DNA from: a virus
Virus record (IMG/VR): IMGVR_UViG_3300007276_000274
Span: 1-25,342 of that record
DNA length: 25,342 nucleotides
Strand: one strand, 5' to 3'
Part shown: positions 1 through 7,828 of the stretch, piece by piece
Layout of the letters: each line of letters opens with the position of its first letter
How positions within the stretch are numbered: position 1 is the first letter of the stretch
Made by a program: the position numbers and the translations under genes
The notes under the pieces: model-generated
The model's input: the letters and a program-made list of their open reading frames with translations, nothing else
What the model was told of the DNA's origin: nothing
The model's database searches: none

Positions 1-165
1 ATAAATAATAGAACAAAATATGATGCTGCTATCAGTTCTGGCCTTGCTATTATGGCTTGCCACAAAGATTTATACAGACCCGTCGGAAAACAACAAAAAA
101 CAAAATTAAACCTAAAGATTGCTAGATATAATCAAGAAGGTTATAATTCAACAATAATAAAATAG
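1..165 (+). CDS. Terminase large subunit, C-terminal end (5' truncated)
   Basis: The frame is open from the first base and ends at a TAG stop (163-165), giving the last 54 residues of a protein that begins outside the window. The peptide contains TKYDAAISSGLAIMAC, which resembles the last acidic motif of the RNase H-like nuclease domain of large terminases (an Asp followed by a small-residue/hydrophobic helix). The remainder is a basic tail. A large terminase cuts concatemeric DNA and drives it through the portal by ATP hydrolysis. The next gene starts one base after this stop and encodes the portal, the usual terminase partner, which supports the call. The ATPase domain is not visible, so identification rests on the tail motif and position. 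This is the only rightward gene ending in TAG; it shows that TAG is read as a stop here. Confidence 0.72.
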   Translation: MNNRTKYDAAISSGLAIMACHKDLYRPVGKQQKTKLNLKIARYNQEGYNSTIIK

Positions 166-166
166 T

Positions 167-2596
167 ATGACTAAGCCAACTTCAGGTAATTACTTTCCAA
201 GTCAAGTAGCCAGCGACCAAGAGAAAATGTCATTTGAATATGGCTTAAAGGTTGGGCGAGCTATACAAAATGAATGGCTTTCTAAAAACAATGGTGCTGA
301 TAGTAGATATAATAGTAATCAGGATACTTTCCATAATTTAAGGCTATACTCTAGGGGTGAGCAGTCTATACAAAAATATAAAGACGAACTATCGATTAAC
401 GGTGATTTGTCTTATTTAAATTTAGACTGGAAGCCGGTACCTATATTATCTAAGTTTGTAGACATTGTAGTAAACGGTATTGCCGATAGATCGTTTGACC
501 TTAAAGCTTATTCACAAGACCCGTATGGTGTAGAAAAACGCACTAAGTATATGGAGTCTATAGTAAGGGATATACAAACAAAAGATCTTAACGAATATGT
601 AGAACAAGAGTTTGGTATTAATCTTTTCGAAAACGACCCAGGTAAGCTTCCAACTTCCCAAGAAGAATTGCAACTACACATGCAACTAAGCTATAAGCAA
701 GGCGTTGAGATTGCCGAGGAAACAGCTATAAACACGTTACTTGATGGTAATAATTACGATTTAATTAAAAGAAGGTTATATCACGATTTAACAACCATTG
801 GCATTGGTGCAGTAAAAAATACGTTTAACATATCAGATGGTATAAAAGTTGATTATGTTGACCCCGCTAACCTGGTTTATTCGTATACAGAGTCACCGTA
901 TTTTGAAGACATATATTATGTAGGCGAAATAAAAAGTGTAACGCTTACAGAGCTTAAAAAACAATTTCCCGATTTAAAAGAAGAAGATTTAAATAAAATA
1001 AAGTCACGGGGTAATAATTCTTCAAATACCTCTTATAGCTCTTCTGCTAACGATAATAATTACGACAGTAACACCGTTCAGGTTTTGTATTTTAATTACA
1101 AAACGTATATGAACGAAGTATATAAAGTTAAAGAAACCTCTACGGGAGCGTCTAAAATTATTGTTAGAGACGATCAGTTTGATCCACCTGTAGAAGCTTT
1201 TGAAGCTGAATATGGTAGATTATCTAGGTCTTTAGAAGTTTTATATGAAGGCGCTTTAGTTTTAAACACCGACATACTGCTTAATTGGTCCATGGCTAAA
1301 AACATGATGCGACCAAAGTCTGACCAAACAAAGGTTAAGATGAATTACAGCATTGTAGCACCTAGAATGTATAAAGGGCGTATAGAGTCTATAGTTAGTA
1401 GATGTACCGGTTTTGCTGATATGATACAGCTTACGCATTTAAAAATGCAACAAGTGCTTTCTAAGATGATGCCTGATGGTGTTTATATGGACGCTGATGG
1501 CCTTGCAGAAATAGATTTAGGTAACGGAACAAATTACAACCCACAGGAAGCGCTTAACATGTACTTCCAAACAGGTTCGGTTATTGGGCGCTCTTTTACA
1601 CAAGAAGGTGATATGAATCCTGGTAAAGTGCCTATACAACCTTTGCAAACCGGCGCTGGTGGACAAAAGCTTCAAACGCTTATAGCTACATACAACTACT
1701 ATATGCAAATGATCCGTGATGTAACGGGTCTTAATGAAGCGCGTGACGGTTCAACACCTGATTCGAGAGCTTTGGTAGGAGTACAAAAACTTGCAGCAGC
1801 AAATTCAAATACAGCTACAAGACATATTCTTGATGCGGGTCTGTTTATAACAGCGGATGTAGCTGAAGGATTATCGTTAAGAGTTTCAGATGTATTAGAG
1901 TTTAGCCCTAACCGCGAAAACTTTATACAAAAAATAGGAAGCTTTAACGTAGCTATTCTTGAAGAGCTGGAAGACTTGCATTTATACGACTTTGGTATTG
2001 TTTTAGAATTAGCACCTGATGATGAAGAAAAAAGCAGGTTAGAAAACAATATTCAGACAGCGCTTTCAGCAGGCTTAGTAGATTTAGAAGACGCTATTGA
2101 CATAAGGGAAGTTAAAAATCTTAAGCTAGCTAATCAGTTACTTAAAGTACGCAGAAAGCAAAAACAAGAGCGTGACCAAGCTATGCAACAACAGAATATG
2201 CAGGCACAAGCGCAGGCAAATGCACAAGCACAACAGGTTGCTGCTCAAGCAGAAGTGCAGAAAGACCAAGCGTTATTTCAAACAAAAGCACAGCTTGAAC
2301 AACTTAAGGGTCAACTTGAACAACAAAAAATGCAAGCTGAAGTTGCTGCTAAGAAAGAACTTATGGGTCTTGAGTTCCAGTACAACATGCAGCTTAAAGG
2401 CCTTGAGGTTGACGGTCAGAAGCAAAAAGAATCAGATAAAGAAGACCGCAAAGACGAAAGAACAAAATTACAAGCTTCTCAGCAAAGCGAATTAATAGAG
2501 CAAAGACAGAAGCAATCGGGTCCTAAAAACTTTGAATCTGCTGGAAATGACATCATTGGCGGTGGATTTGGTTTAGGAACCTTCGAACCTAAGTAA
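167..2596 (+). CDS. Portal protein (crAss-like family)
   Basis: This 809-residue protein is the likely dodecameric portal at the unique capsid vertex, through which DNA enters and leaves. Residues 81-108 (LSYLNLDWKPVP followed by a hydrophobic helix ending VVNGIADR) match my recollection of crAss-like portal N-terminal regions, and about 800 residues is normal for that group. A middle alpha/beta region carries the pattern RDVTGLNEARDGSTPDSRA (about 519-537), typical of the helical portal wing and stem. From about residue 645 to 780 the chain becomes a Gln/Ala/Lys-rich helix with coiled-coil character, as expected for a C-terminal barrel or internal coil. The tail (about 785-809) is Gly-rich. 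It lies one base after the terminase stop and 33 bases before the scaffold-like gene, the standard packaging order. The ATG has no Shine-Dalgarno sequence; an A-rich stretch precedes it. The family call is from memory; the portal role is well supported by size and context. Confidence 0.85.
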   Translation: MTKPTSGNYFPSQVASDQEKMSFEYGLKVGRAIQNEWLSKNNGADSRYNSNQDTFHNLRLYSRGEQSIQKYKDELSINGDLSYLNLDWKPVPILSKFVDIVVNGIADRSFDLKAYSQDPYGVEKRTKYMESIVRDIQTKDLNEYVEQEFGINLFENDPGKLPTSQEELQLHMQLSYKQGVEIAEETAINTLLDGNNYDLIKRRLYHDLTTIGIGAVKNTFNISDGIKVDYVDPANLVYSYTESPYFEDIYYVGEIKSVTLTELKKQFPDLKEEDLNKIKSRGNNSSNTSYSSSANDNNYDSNTVQVLYFNYKTYMNEVYKVKETSTGASKIIVRDDQFDPPVEAFEAEYGRLSRSLEVLYEGALVLNTDILLNWSMAKNMMRPKSDQTKVKMNYSIVAPRMYKGRIESIVSRCTGFADMIQLTHLKMQQVLSKMMPDGVYMDADGLAEIDLGNGTNYNPQEALNMYFQTGSVIGRSFTQEGDMNPGKVPIQPLQTGAGGQKLQTLIATYNYYMQMIRDVTGLNEARDGSTPDSRALVGVQKLAAANSNTATRHILDAGLFITADVAEGLSLRVSDVLEFSPNRENFIQKIGSFNVAILEELEDLHLYDFGIVLELAPDDEEKSRLENNIQTALSAGLVDLEDAIDIREVKNLKLANQLLKVRRKQKQERDQAMQQQNMQAQAQANAQAQQVAAQAEVQKDQALFQTKAQLEQLKGQLEQQKMQAEVAAKKELMGLEFQYNMQLKGLEVDGQKQKESDKEDRKDERTKLQASQQSELIEQRQKQSGPKNFESAGNDIIGGGFGLGTFEPK

Positions 2597-2610
2597 TAAT
2601 AACCATATAT

Positions 2611-2632
2611 AATTATATAATATTTTATCATG
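2611..2632 (+). promoter_or_regulatory. AT-rich leader shared with 12716-12737
   Basis: The 22 bases ending in the start codon of the scaffold-like gene match the 22 bases ending in the start codon at 12735 in 18 of 22 positions, ATG included. Both begin AATTATA and contain ATATTTTA. A related shorter stretch, AATTATATTATATCATG, precedes the gene at 5356. These genes have real intergenic gaps rather than coupled starts. The element could be a translation-initiation region suited to a host that lacks Shine-Dalgarno pairing, or part of a late promoter. In DNA this AT-rich a chance match is possible. Confidence 0.35.
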
Positions 2633-3796
2633 AGTGAAGAAACCACTAACCCGGTAGCTAACGTCGACGACGATGGCACCATTAAAGTTAACTTAGATGC
2701 CCTTCAAAAGCAAAGCACAAATGAGGTTCCTGTACAAGACGAACCCGCAGTTAGCGAAGAAGTTCAAACAGAAAACGTCGAGCAACCAGTTGAAGAACTT
2801 GCCGGAGAAGAAGAGCCCATTCAAAATGAAGAGCCCGTTCAAGAGCAAGAAATAGCAGAAGAGCCTGTATTACAGGAAATTACAAACGAAGAAGTTGAAG
2901 AGGTTGTTGAAGAGCTTCAAGAAGAAGTTGCTGAAGCAATTGAAGAAGCACAAGAGTCTGGTGTAGAATTACCTGAAAACATTCAAAAAGTTGTAGACTT
3001 TATGAGTGAAACGGGCGGATCACTTGAAGACTACGTTAAATTAAACACTGATTACTCAGCGTTAAATGAAGACCAGTTGCTTCGAGAATATTATCAAACC
3101 GCGAATCCGCATTTAGATAAAGAGGATGTAGACTTCTTAATGGAAGATAAGTTTTCATTTGATGAGGACATCGACGATGAAAAAGATATACGCCGCAAAA
3201 AAGTAGAGCGCAAACAAGCGCTAGCGGACGCTAAAAACCACTTAGACGGTTTAAAGTCTAAATATTACGAAGAAGTTAAGATGGGTTCCAAACTTAACCC
3301 TGACCAACAAAAAGCGGTTGAATTTTTCAACCGTTATAATAAAGAAAGCGAGGAAAATAGTAAGATTGTACAACGGCAAGTAAACGTTTTTAACAAACAA
3401 ACCGATCAAGTGTTTTCAGATAAGTTCGAAGGTTTCGATTATCAAGTGGGAGACAAAAAGTATAGGTTTAAAGTTAAAAATGCCGATAAGATCAAAAGTA
3501 CTCAAAGCGACATTAATAACTTTACCAAGAAGTTCTTGAATGAAAAAGGAGAGATGTCAGATGCTAAGGGATACCATAAATCTTTATTTACAGCCATGAA
3601 CGCTGATCAAGTTGCAAAACACTTTTACGAGCAAGGCAAAGCTGACGCGATGAAAAGTAGTGTGGAACGCTCTAAAAACGTTGACATGAATCCGAGAGGG
3701 ACTCACGAAGAAGTTACAACGTCAAATGGGTGGAAAATACGTGCAGTAGATAGCAGTAACAATTCTTCTAAATTCCGAGTGAAGTTTAAAAAATAA
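2630..3796 (+). CDS. Putative capsid scaffolding protein
   Basis: The 388-residue product sits between portal and major capsid genes, where tailed phages usually encode their scaffold. The first 120 residues are extremely rich in Glu, with Gln, Val and Pro, and look disordered or helical. About residues 120-190 keep an acidic helical character (PENIQKVVDFMSETGGSLED, then DKEDVDFLMEDKF). The middle and C-terminal parts are mixed-charge helices rich in Lys. The chain ends in a basic peptide, SKFRVKFKK. An acidic or helical body with a short basic C-terminus recalls P22-type scaffolds, whose C-terminus contacts the coat protein. No catalytic motif is visible, so there is no sign that it is a protease. 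The assignment is by position and composition, not by a recognised domain. It ends in three consecutive TAA codons just before the capsid gene. Confidence 0.68.
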   Translation: MSEETTNPVANVDDDGTIKVNLDALQKQSTNEVPVQDEPAVSEEVQTENVEQPVEELAGEEEPIQNEEPVQEQEIAEEPVLQEITNEEVEEVVEELQEEVAEAIEEAQESGVELPENIQKVVDFMSETGGSLEDYVKLNTDYSALNEDQLLREYYQTANPHLDKEDVDFLMEDKFSFDEDIDDEKDIRRKKVERKQALADAKNHLDGLKSKYYEEVKMGSKLNPDQQKAVEFFNRYNKESEENSKIVQRQVNVFNKQTDQVFSDKFEGFDYQVGDKKYRFKVKNADKIKSTQSDINNFTKKFLNEKGEMSDAKGYHKSLFTAMNADQVAKHFYEQGKADAMKSSVERSKNVDMNPRGTHEEVTTSNGWKIRAVDSSNNSSKFRVKFKK

Positions 3797-3823
3797 TAAT
3801 AATCCATTTAAAAAATATAAAAG

Positions 3824-5287
3824 ATGGCATTAGCAGGAACAGGTGCAGAATTGCAGCACCTAACTCCACGCCCAGTAAAAGGGCTTTTTGGAGACAATTA
3901 TATCCCACTTGCGGATATGAATTTTACACAACAATTTCTTCCTGAAGTTTACGAAAAGGAAGTTGAACGTTACGGAAAACGCACAATTGGCGGTTTCTTA
4001 CGTATGGTAGGAGCAGAAATGCCCATGGCGTCTGATCGCGTTGTATGGACAGAGCAGGGTCGTTTGCACATTGCATATGACTATGTAAACTCCGCTACAG
4101 CTACAGTTGGTGGTGCTACAGTACAGCAAATTACAATTGCCCAGTCAGCACAAACCGACAATAGTGCATTCCCGACAGATTCTTCTACAAGCCTTATTGG
4201 TGTGGGTATGACACTCGTTATTTCTGACGGTACTACAACCGCTAAAGGTCGTGTAAGCGTAGTTGCTAACGCCACCGGCACTGGTGCGTCGCGCGCTCAA
4301 ACAATTACAATTCAAGTTTACGGCGAAACCGGCGCAGTATTACCATCTGCGTTAAACAACAAAAGCGCAGGAGAATTAAGTATTTTTGTTTTTGGCTCTG
4401 AATATGCTAAAGGTGCGGATAATGTAGGAAACTCTATTGACGCTAGTTTCACTCAATTTGACAACAAACCAATTATTATTCGTGACAAGTACACGGTTAA
4501 TGGTTCTGATGTTGCTCAAATTGGTTGGGTGGAAGTTACTACTGAAATGGGTACTGGTGGTTACTTATGGTACTTAAAGTCTGAGCACGAGTCACGTCTT
4601 CGTTTCGAGGACTACCTAGAAATGTCTATGGTTGAAGCTGAAAAAGCTGGCGCTGCAACAATTGCCGATGGAGTTACAGGTTCTGAAGGTATGTTTGAAG
4701 CTATTGAATCTCGCGGTCTTATTTACAACGGTTCTGATTTTGATGGAGCTGGTGGTTTAGGGCAGTTTGATGAAATCTTAGCGGAGCTTGACAAGCAAGG
4801 CGCTATTGAAGAAAACATGCTTTTCTTAGATCGCCAAAAGTCTTTGGAGATTGATAACATGTTGGCTGCACAGAATTCTTACGGTGCTGGTGGTACTTCT
4901 TACGGTGTGTTTAATAACGAAGAAGATATGGCACTAAACTTAGGATTTTCTGGTTTCCGTCGTGGTTCTTACGATTTCTACAAAACAGACTGGAAATACT
5001 TGAACGATTCTACAACTCGTGGTTCTATTGGTGATATTGAAGGTGTATTGGTTCCAGCTGGTACTTCTACAGTATATGATGAGCAAATGGGTCAGAACGT
5101 TTCTCGTCCATTCTTACACGTACGTTACCGTGCTTCTGAAGCTGAAGATCGTCGTATGAAGTCTTGGATTACAGGTTCTGTTGGTGGTAACTACACAAGT
5201 GCTGAAGATGCAATGAATGTTCATATGCTATCTGAGCGTGCACTTTGTGTACAAGCTGCAAACAACTTCTTATTATTGAAAAAATAA
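3824..5287 (+). CDS. Major capsid protein (HK97-fold expected)
   Basis: This 487-residue protein is the likely main shell subunit. The opening (ALAGTGAELQHLTPRPVKGL, then FGDNYIPLADMNFTQQFLPE) and GKRTIGGFLRMVGAEMPMAS are patterns I associate with crAss-like and related capsid proteins. Residues about 88-195 are Thr/Ser/Gly/Val-rich and look like a beta domain inserted in the HK97 core. The rest alternates helical stretches (ESRLRFEDYLEMSMVEAEKA) and strands. Length is normal for the group. Codon use supports very high expression: arginine is almost always CGT or CGC and glycine mostly GGT, whereas neighbouring genes lean on AGA. The upstream gap is A/T-rich with no Shine-Dalgarno. A strong hairpin terminator starts 12 bases after the stop, which would let this gene be expressed above those downstream. 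Confidence 0.87.
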   Translation: MALAGTGAELQHLTPRPVKGLFGDNYIPLADMNFTQQFLPEVYEKEVERYGKRTIGGFLRMVGAEMPMASDRVVWTEQGRLHIAYDYVNSATATVGGATVQQITIAQSAQTDNSAFPTDSSTSLIGVGMTLVISDGTTTAKGRVSVVANATGTGASRAQTITIQVYGETGAVLPSALNNKSAGELSIFVFGSEYAKGADNVGNSIDASFTQFDNKPIIIRDKYTVNGSDVAQIGWVEVTTEMGTGGYLWYLKSEHESRLRFEDYLEMSMVEAEKAGAATIADGVTGSEGMFEAIESRGLIYNGSDFDGAGGLGQFDEILAELDKQGAIEENMLFLDRQKSLEIDNMLAAQNSYGAGGTSYGVFNNEEDMALNLGFSGFRRGSYDFYKTDWKYLNDSTTRGSIGDIEGVLVPAGTSTVYDEQMGQNVSRPFLHVRYRASEAEDRRMKSWITGSVGGNYTSAEDAMNVHMLSERALCVQAANNFLLLKK

Positions 5288-5298
5288 GAATATATAAT

Positions 5299-5341
5299 AT
5301 TACCCTCGTCCTTGTGACGGGGGTAATTATTTCTTTTATTT
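5299..5341 (+). terminator. Intrinsic terminator after the capsid gene
   Basis: ATTACCCTCGTC (5299-5310) pairs with GACGGGGGTAAT (5316-5327) in a 12-base-pair stem with one T-G wobble and a CTTGT loop. A T-rich run, TATTTCTTTTATTT, follows. It begins 12 bases after the capsid stop. It may be partial, acting as a brake on the downstream tail genes, because no clear new promoter is seen before 5356. Confidence 0.82.
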
Positions 5342-5358
5342 AATTATATTATATCATG
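5342..5358 (+). promoter_or_regulatory. AT-rich start-proximal element
   Basis: AATTATATTATATCATG ends in the start codon of the 281-residue gene. It resembles the leaders at 2611-2632 and 12716-12737 (same AATTATAT beginning, and ATCATG as at 2627-2632). It may serve translation initiation or promoter melting after the capsid terminator. The evidence is similarity in an AT-rich background only. Confidence 0.25.
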
Positions 5359-6201
5359 GCAACAGCTAAAAAAGCGCCGGCTAAAAAGGCACCGGCTAAA
5401 AAACAAACGCCTACAGAAGCACCGACGGCAACATTTACAGATGAAATGCCGCCAATGCCTACAAAACCAAAATGGGAATATAAAGACAGGTTATATGAAC
5501 TTACCGGCAAAAGAAAACCGCTAATATTTACCATACCAACAGTACACTCGGCAAAAAAGCCGCTTTTATGGTTTGATTCTGAAAAAGGTTACCAGCGCGA
5601 ATTAAGGTACGCTACAAATCAGCAATCACCATTTGTTGACGAGCAGAAAGGTCACGCTACATTAGGGCGAGTTGTATTTAGAGAAGGATCTATTAATGTG
5701 CCTAAGGAAAACGTGGCATTGCAAAAGTTTTTATCGTATCACCCAATGATGTTAAAAGGCCTTATTGAAGAATACAAGCCTGAGGCAATAGCGGAATACC
5801 AGGTGGACTACATTGAAATAGAGCTTGAAGCGATGAATTTAGCTACATCTCTTGATATAGACGAAGCTGAAGCTATTATGCGTGTTCAGGTAGGTTCTAA
5901 GGTGTCTGAGATGAGCTCTAAAGAGCTTAAAAGAGATTTATTAGTATTTGCACGTAATAATCCAAATTTGTTCTTAGATATCGCTAATGATGATAATGTA
6001 CCTTTGCGTAACATTGGTATTAAAGCAACTGAAATGGGTATATTAAGGTTGTCTCAAGATCAACGAACGTTTTATTACGCAGACACTGATCGAAAAATAA
6101 TGACGGTGCCATTTGATGAGCACCCGTACTCGGCATTAGCCGCATATTTCAAAACTGACGAAGGAATGGAAGTTTTGAATGTTGTTGAAAAACGACTATA
6201 A
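5356..6201 (+). CDS. Conserved phage structural-type protein with histone-like N-terminus
   Basis: The function of this 281-residue protein is not known to me. It starts with a Lys/Ala/Pro repeat (AKKAPAKKAPAKK, residues 4-16), a DNA-binding tail like that of H1-type histones, then a Pro/Thr linker to about residue 35. From residue 47 on it contains blocks I recall from marine Bacteroidota phages: KRKPLIFTIPTVHSAKKPLL, RYATNQQSPFVDEQKGHATLG, and near the end MTVPFDEHPYSALAAYFKTD. The middle (about 165-225) is helical and charged, including VGSKVSEMSSKELKRDLLVF. There are no membrane spans or catalytic motifs. Its place between capsid and ring-protein genes suggests a head completion, connector or DNA-contacting virion protein. 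It is flanked on both sides by hairpins with similar loops, so its transcript level may differ from that of its neighbours. Confidence 0.7.
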   Translation: MATAKKAPAKKAPAKKQTPTEAPTATFTDEMPPMPTKPKWEYKDRLYELTGKRKPLIFTIPTVHSAKKPLLWFDSEKGYQRELRYATNQQSPFVDEQKGHATLGRVVFREGSINVPKENVALQKFLSYHPMMLKGLIEEYKPEAIAEYQVDYIEIELEAMNLATSLDIDEAEAIMRVQVGSKVSEMSSKELKRDLLVFARNNPNLFLDIANDDNVPLRNIGIKATEMGILRLSQDQRTFYYADTDRKIMTVPFDEHPYSALAAYFKTDEGMEVLNVVEKRL

Positions 6202-6207
6202 GATAAT

Positions 6208-6244
6208 TAGTAGTTAGGCTCCTCTTATAGGGGCCTAATTACTA
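6208..6244 (+). terminator. Long hairpin after the 281-residue gene (weak terminator or mRNA processing/stability element)
   Basis: Bases 6208-6223 (TAGTTAGGCTCCT at the loop side) pair with 6229-6244 in a 16-base-pair stem containing one T-G and one G-T wobble, with a CTTAT loop. It begins six bases after the stop. Unlike the hairpin at 5299, no good T-run follows (TAATAC), so termination may be weak. It could instead protect or define the 3' end of the upstream message. Confidence 0.62.
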
Positions 6245-6259
6245 TAATACATAAAACAA

Positions 6260-6946
6260 ATGAGCGTAAACGTAGACACTGTTTATCAACGAGTATTAGC
6301 AATACTTAATAAAGAACAAAGAGGTTTTCTTACGCCTCAAGAATTCAATCTATTTGCCAATCAAGCGCAGATGGACCTATTTGAGCAATATTTTTACGAC
6401 GTAAATCAATTCGGTCGTATGCACGGTAACGATACCGAATACTCTGACATGCTCAACATCCTTAATGAAAAAATCGCTGCATTTGCAACAGAAGCTTCTC
6501 CAAGTCAAACAAACGGGTATTTTGTTTTACCTGATAATTTTTATAGGCTAGGTACTGTTTTAGTAGGCAACAATCAAGCCCAGCGTTTAAACAGGAATGA
6601 ATATAAAACTGTTATAAACGCGCCTTTAGCTGCCCCTAGTGACAGATTCCCTGTTTACATAGAAAACGCAAGCGGTTATAAAGTATATGGCACAATAGAA
6701 AAAACAACAGGTGTAACTTTTGAGTACGTTAAAAAACCAACCACAGTTGAATGGGTCGGTACTAATGTAAATGGGATACCCTTATATAATTCTGCATCGT
6801 CTGTTAATTTTGACTTACATCCTTCTGAAGAAACAGAGCTTGTAATAAAAATACTTGAACTTGCCGGAATATTAATTAGAGATTTAAGCATATATCAGGT
6901 AGCAGCAGGCGAAGAGGCTAAAAATACGCAACAAGAAAAATCATAA
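6260..6946 (+). CDS. Putative head-tail adaptor / tail ring protein
   Basis: This 228-residue protein opens with VDTVYQRVLAILNKEQRGFL, then TPQEFNLFANQAQMDLFEQY (about residues 5-44), a helical signature I recall in small structural proteins of crAss-like and marine Bacteroidota phages. The middle contains a beta-rich region (NGYFVLPDNFYRLGTVLV and KVYGTIEKTTGVTFEYVKKP), and the C-terminus returns to helix (ETELVIKILELAGILIRDLS). A helical N-terminus plus beta domain, beside a second small structural gene and the giant nozzle gene, fits one of the ring proteins that plug the portal into the short tail. Which ring it forms cannot be told from sequence alone. Two tandem TAA stops are followed at once by the next ATG, so the two genes are probably coupled. 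Confidence 0.65.
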   Translation: MSVNVDTVYQRVLAILNKEQRGFLTPQEFNLFANQAQMDLFEQYFYDVNQFGRMHGNDTEYSDMLNILNEKIAAFATEASPSQTNGYFVLPDNFYRLGTVLVGNNQAQRLNRNEYKTVINAPLAAPSDRFPVYIENASGYKVYGTIEKTTGVTFEYVKKPTTVEWVGTNVNGIPLYNSASSVNFDLHPSEETELVIKILELAGILIRDLSIYQVAAGEEAKNTQQEKS

Positions 6947-6949
6947 TAA

Positions 6950-7825
6950 ATGGGTTTAATAACAGGCACTCCAGCATCATATTACGAAGGGAATGACTTC
7001 GGTAGTTACCAGTTTGTTAATTTAGCAGACTTAGCTAATAATTTTATTATGGCTTACGTTGGTGAAGATAAAATTATAAGTAAGGTAAAACGTACAGACG
7101 TATTATTTCATACACGCAGAGCTATTCAAGAGCTTAGTTTTGATACCATACCTTCAGATAAATCTTACGAGTCTGAATTAGGGCCTGCGTTAAGCTTTAT
7201 ACTGCCGCAAGACTATGTAAACTACATTAGATTTTCTTATGTAGATAACGACGGTATAGAAAGAATTATATATCCAACTAATCTAACTAATAACCCTACT
7301 TCTTTAAAAGGAACTGCTGATAACCCTACCTTAATCGGAGATAATTTAGATTTAAATGCAGAATCTGTTAGCCTAACAAGGTTTAAAGCTGCTAACAATG
7401 ACGTTGTAAATACTAATGAGGACAGGTTTGAAGATGACGACCTGTTTGATTTATACAGATATGGACGCAGGTATGGCTTAGAGCCTGAGCATGTTCAAGC
7501 AAATGGTTTATTTTATATTGACCAAACAGCGGGTGTGGCTAGGTTTAGTTCCGCTTTGGCAGGTCAAATTATTAAGCTTGCTTATATTTCAGATGGCGTA
7601 GGCTCAGACGACCAGAAGGTGCATAAATTTGCAGAGGAAGCTATATATAAGTACATCGCACATGCTATTCTTGCAACTAGAGCAAATACACCTGAATATC
7701 AGGTAGCTAGATTTAAAAAAGAGGCACGTGCTGCAAAAAGAAGTGCAAAACTGCGCTTGTCTAACCTTAAAATTTCTGAGCTAGCAAGAGTAATGAGAAA
7801 CCAATCCAAGTGGATTAAACACTAA
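6950..7825 (+). CDS. Putative tail ring / connector protein (crAss-like)
   Basis: This 291-residue protein carries FIMAYVGEDKIISKVKRTDV, then LFHTRRAIQELSFDT and LPQDYVNYIRFSYVDNDGIE with RIIYPTNL (about residues 32-110). I associate this string of blocks with a conserved crAss-like structural protein of the portal-tail region. The helical repeat at the end (HKFAEEAIYKYIAHAILATR and KKEARAAKRSAKLRLSNLKI) resembles gp4-type tail accessory proteins, which build a ring of helices under the portal. No enzyme motif or membrane span is seen. It starts three bases after the preceding stop, and the nozzle gene begins three bases after its own stop, giving a tight three-gene tail unit. The ring role is inferred from family memory and position. 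Confidence 0.7.
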   Translation: MGLITGTPASYYEGNDFGSYQFVNLADLANNFIMAYVGEDKIISKVKRTDVLFHTRRAIQELSFDTIPSDKSYESELGPALSFILPQDYVNYIRFSYVDNDGIERIIYPTNLTNNPTSLKGTADNPTLIGDNLDLNAESVSLTRFKAANNDVVNTNEDRFEDDDLFDLYRYGRRYGLEPEHVQANGLFYIDQTAGVARFSSALAGQIIKLAYISDGVGSDDQKVHKFAEEAIYKYIAHAILATRANTPEYQVARFKKEARAAKRSAKLRLSNLKISELARVMRNQSKWIKH

Positions 7826-7828
7826 TAT

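Noticed and set aside
2172-2495. 107-codon rightward frame overlapping the portal C-terminus
   Set aside because: Out-of-frame reading of the Gln/Lys-rich coiled coil; Lys/Asn/Leu-biased with no initiation signal.
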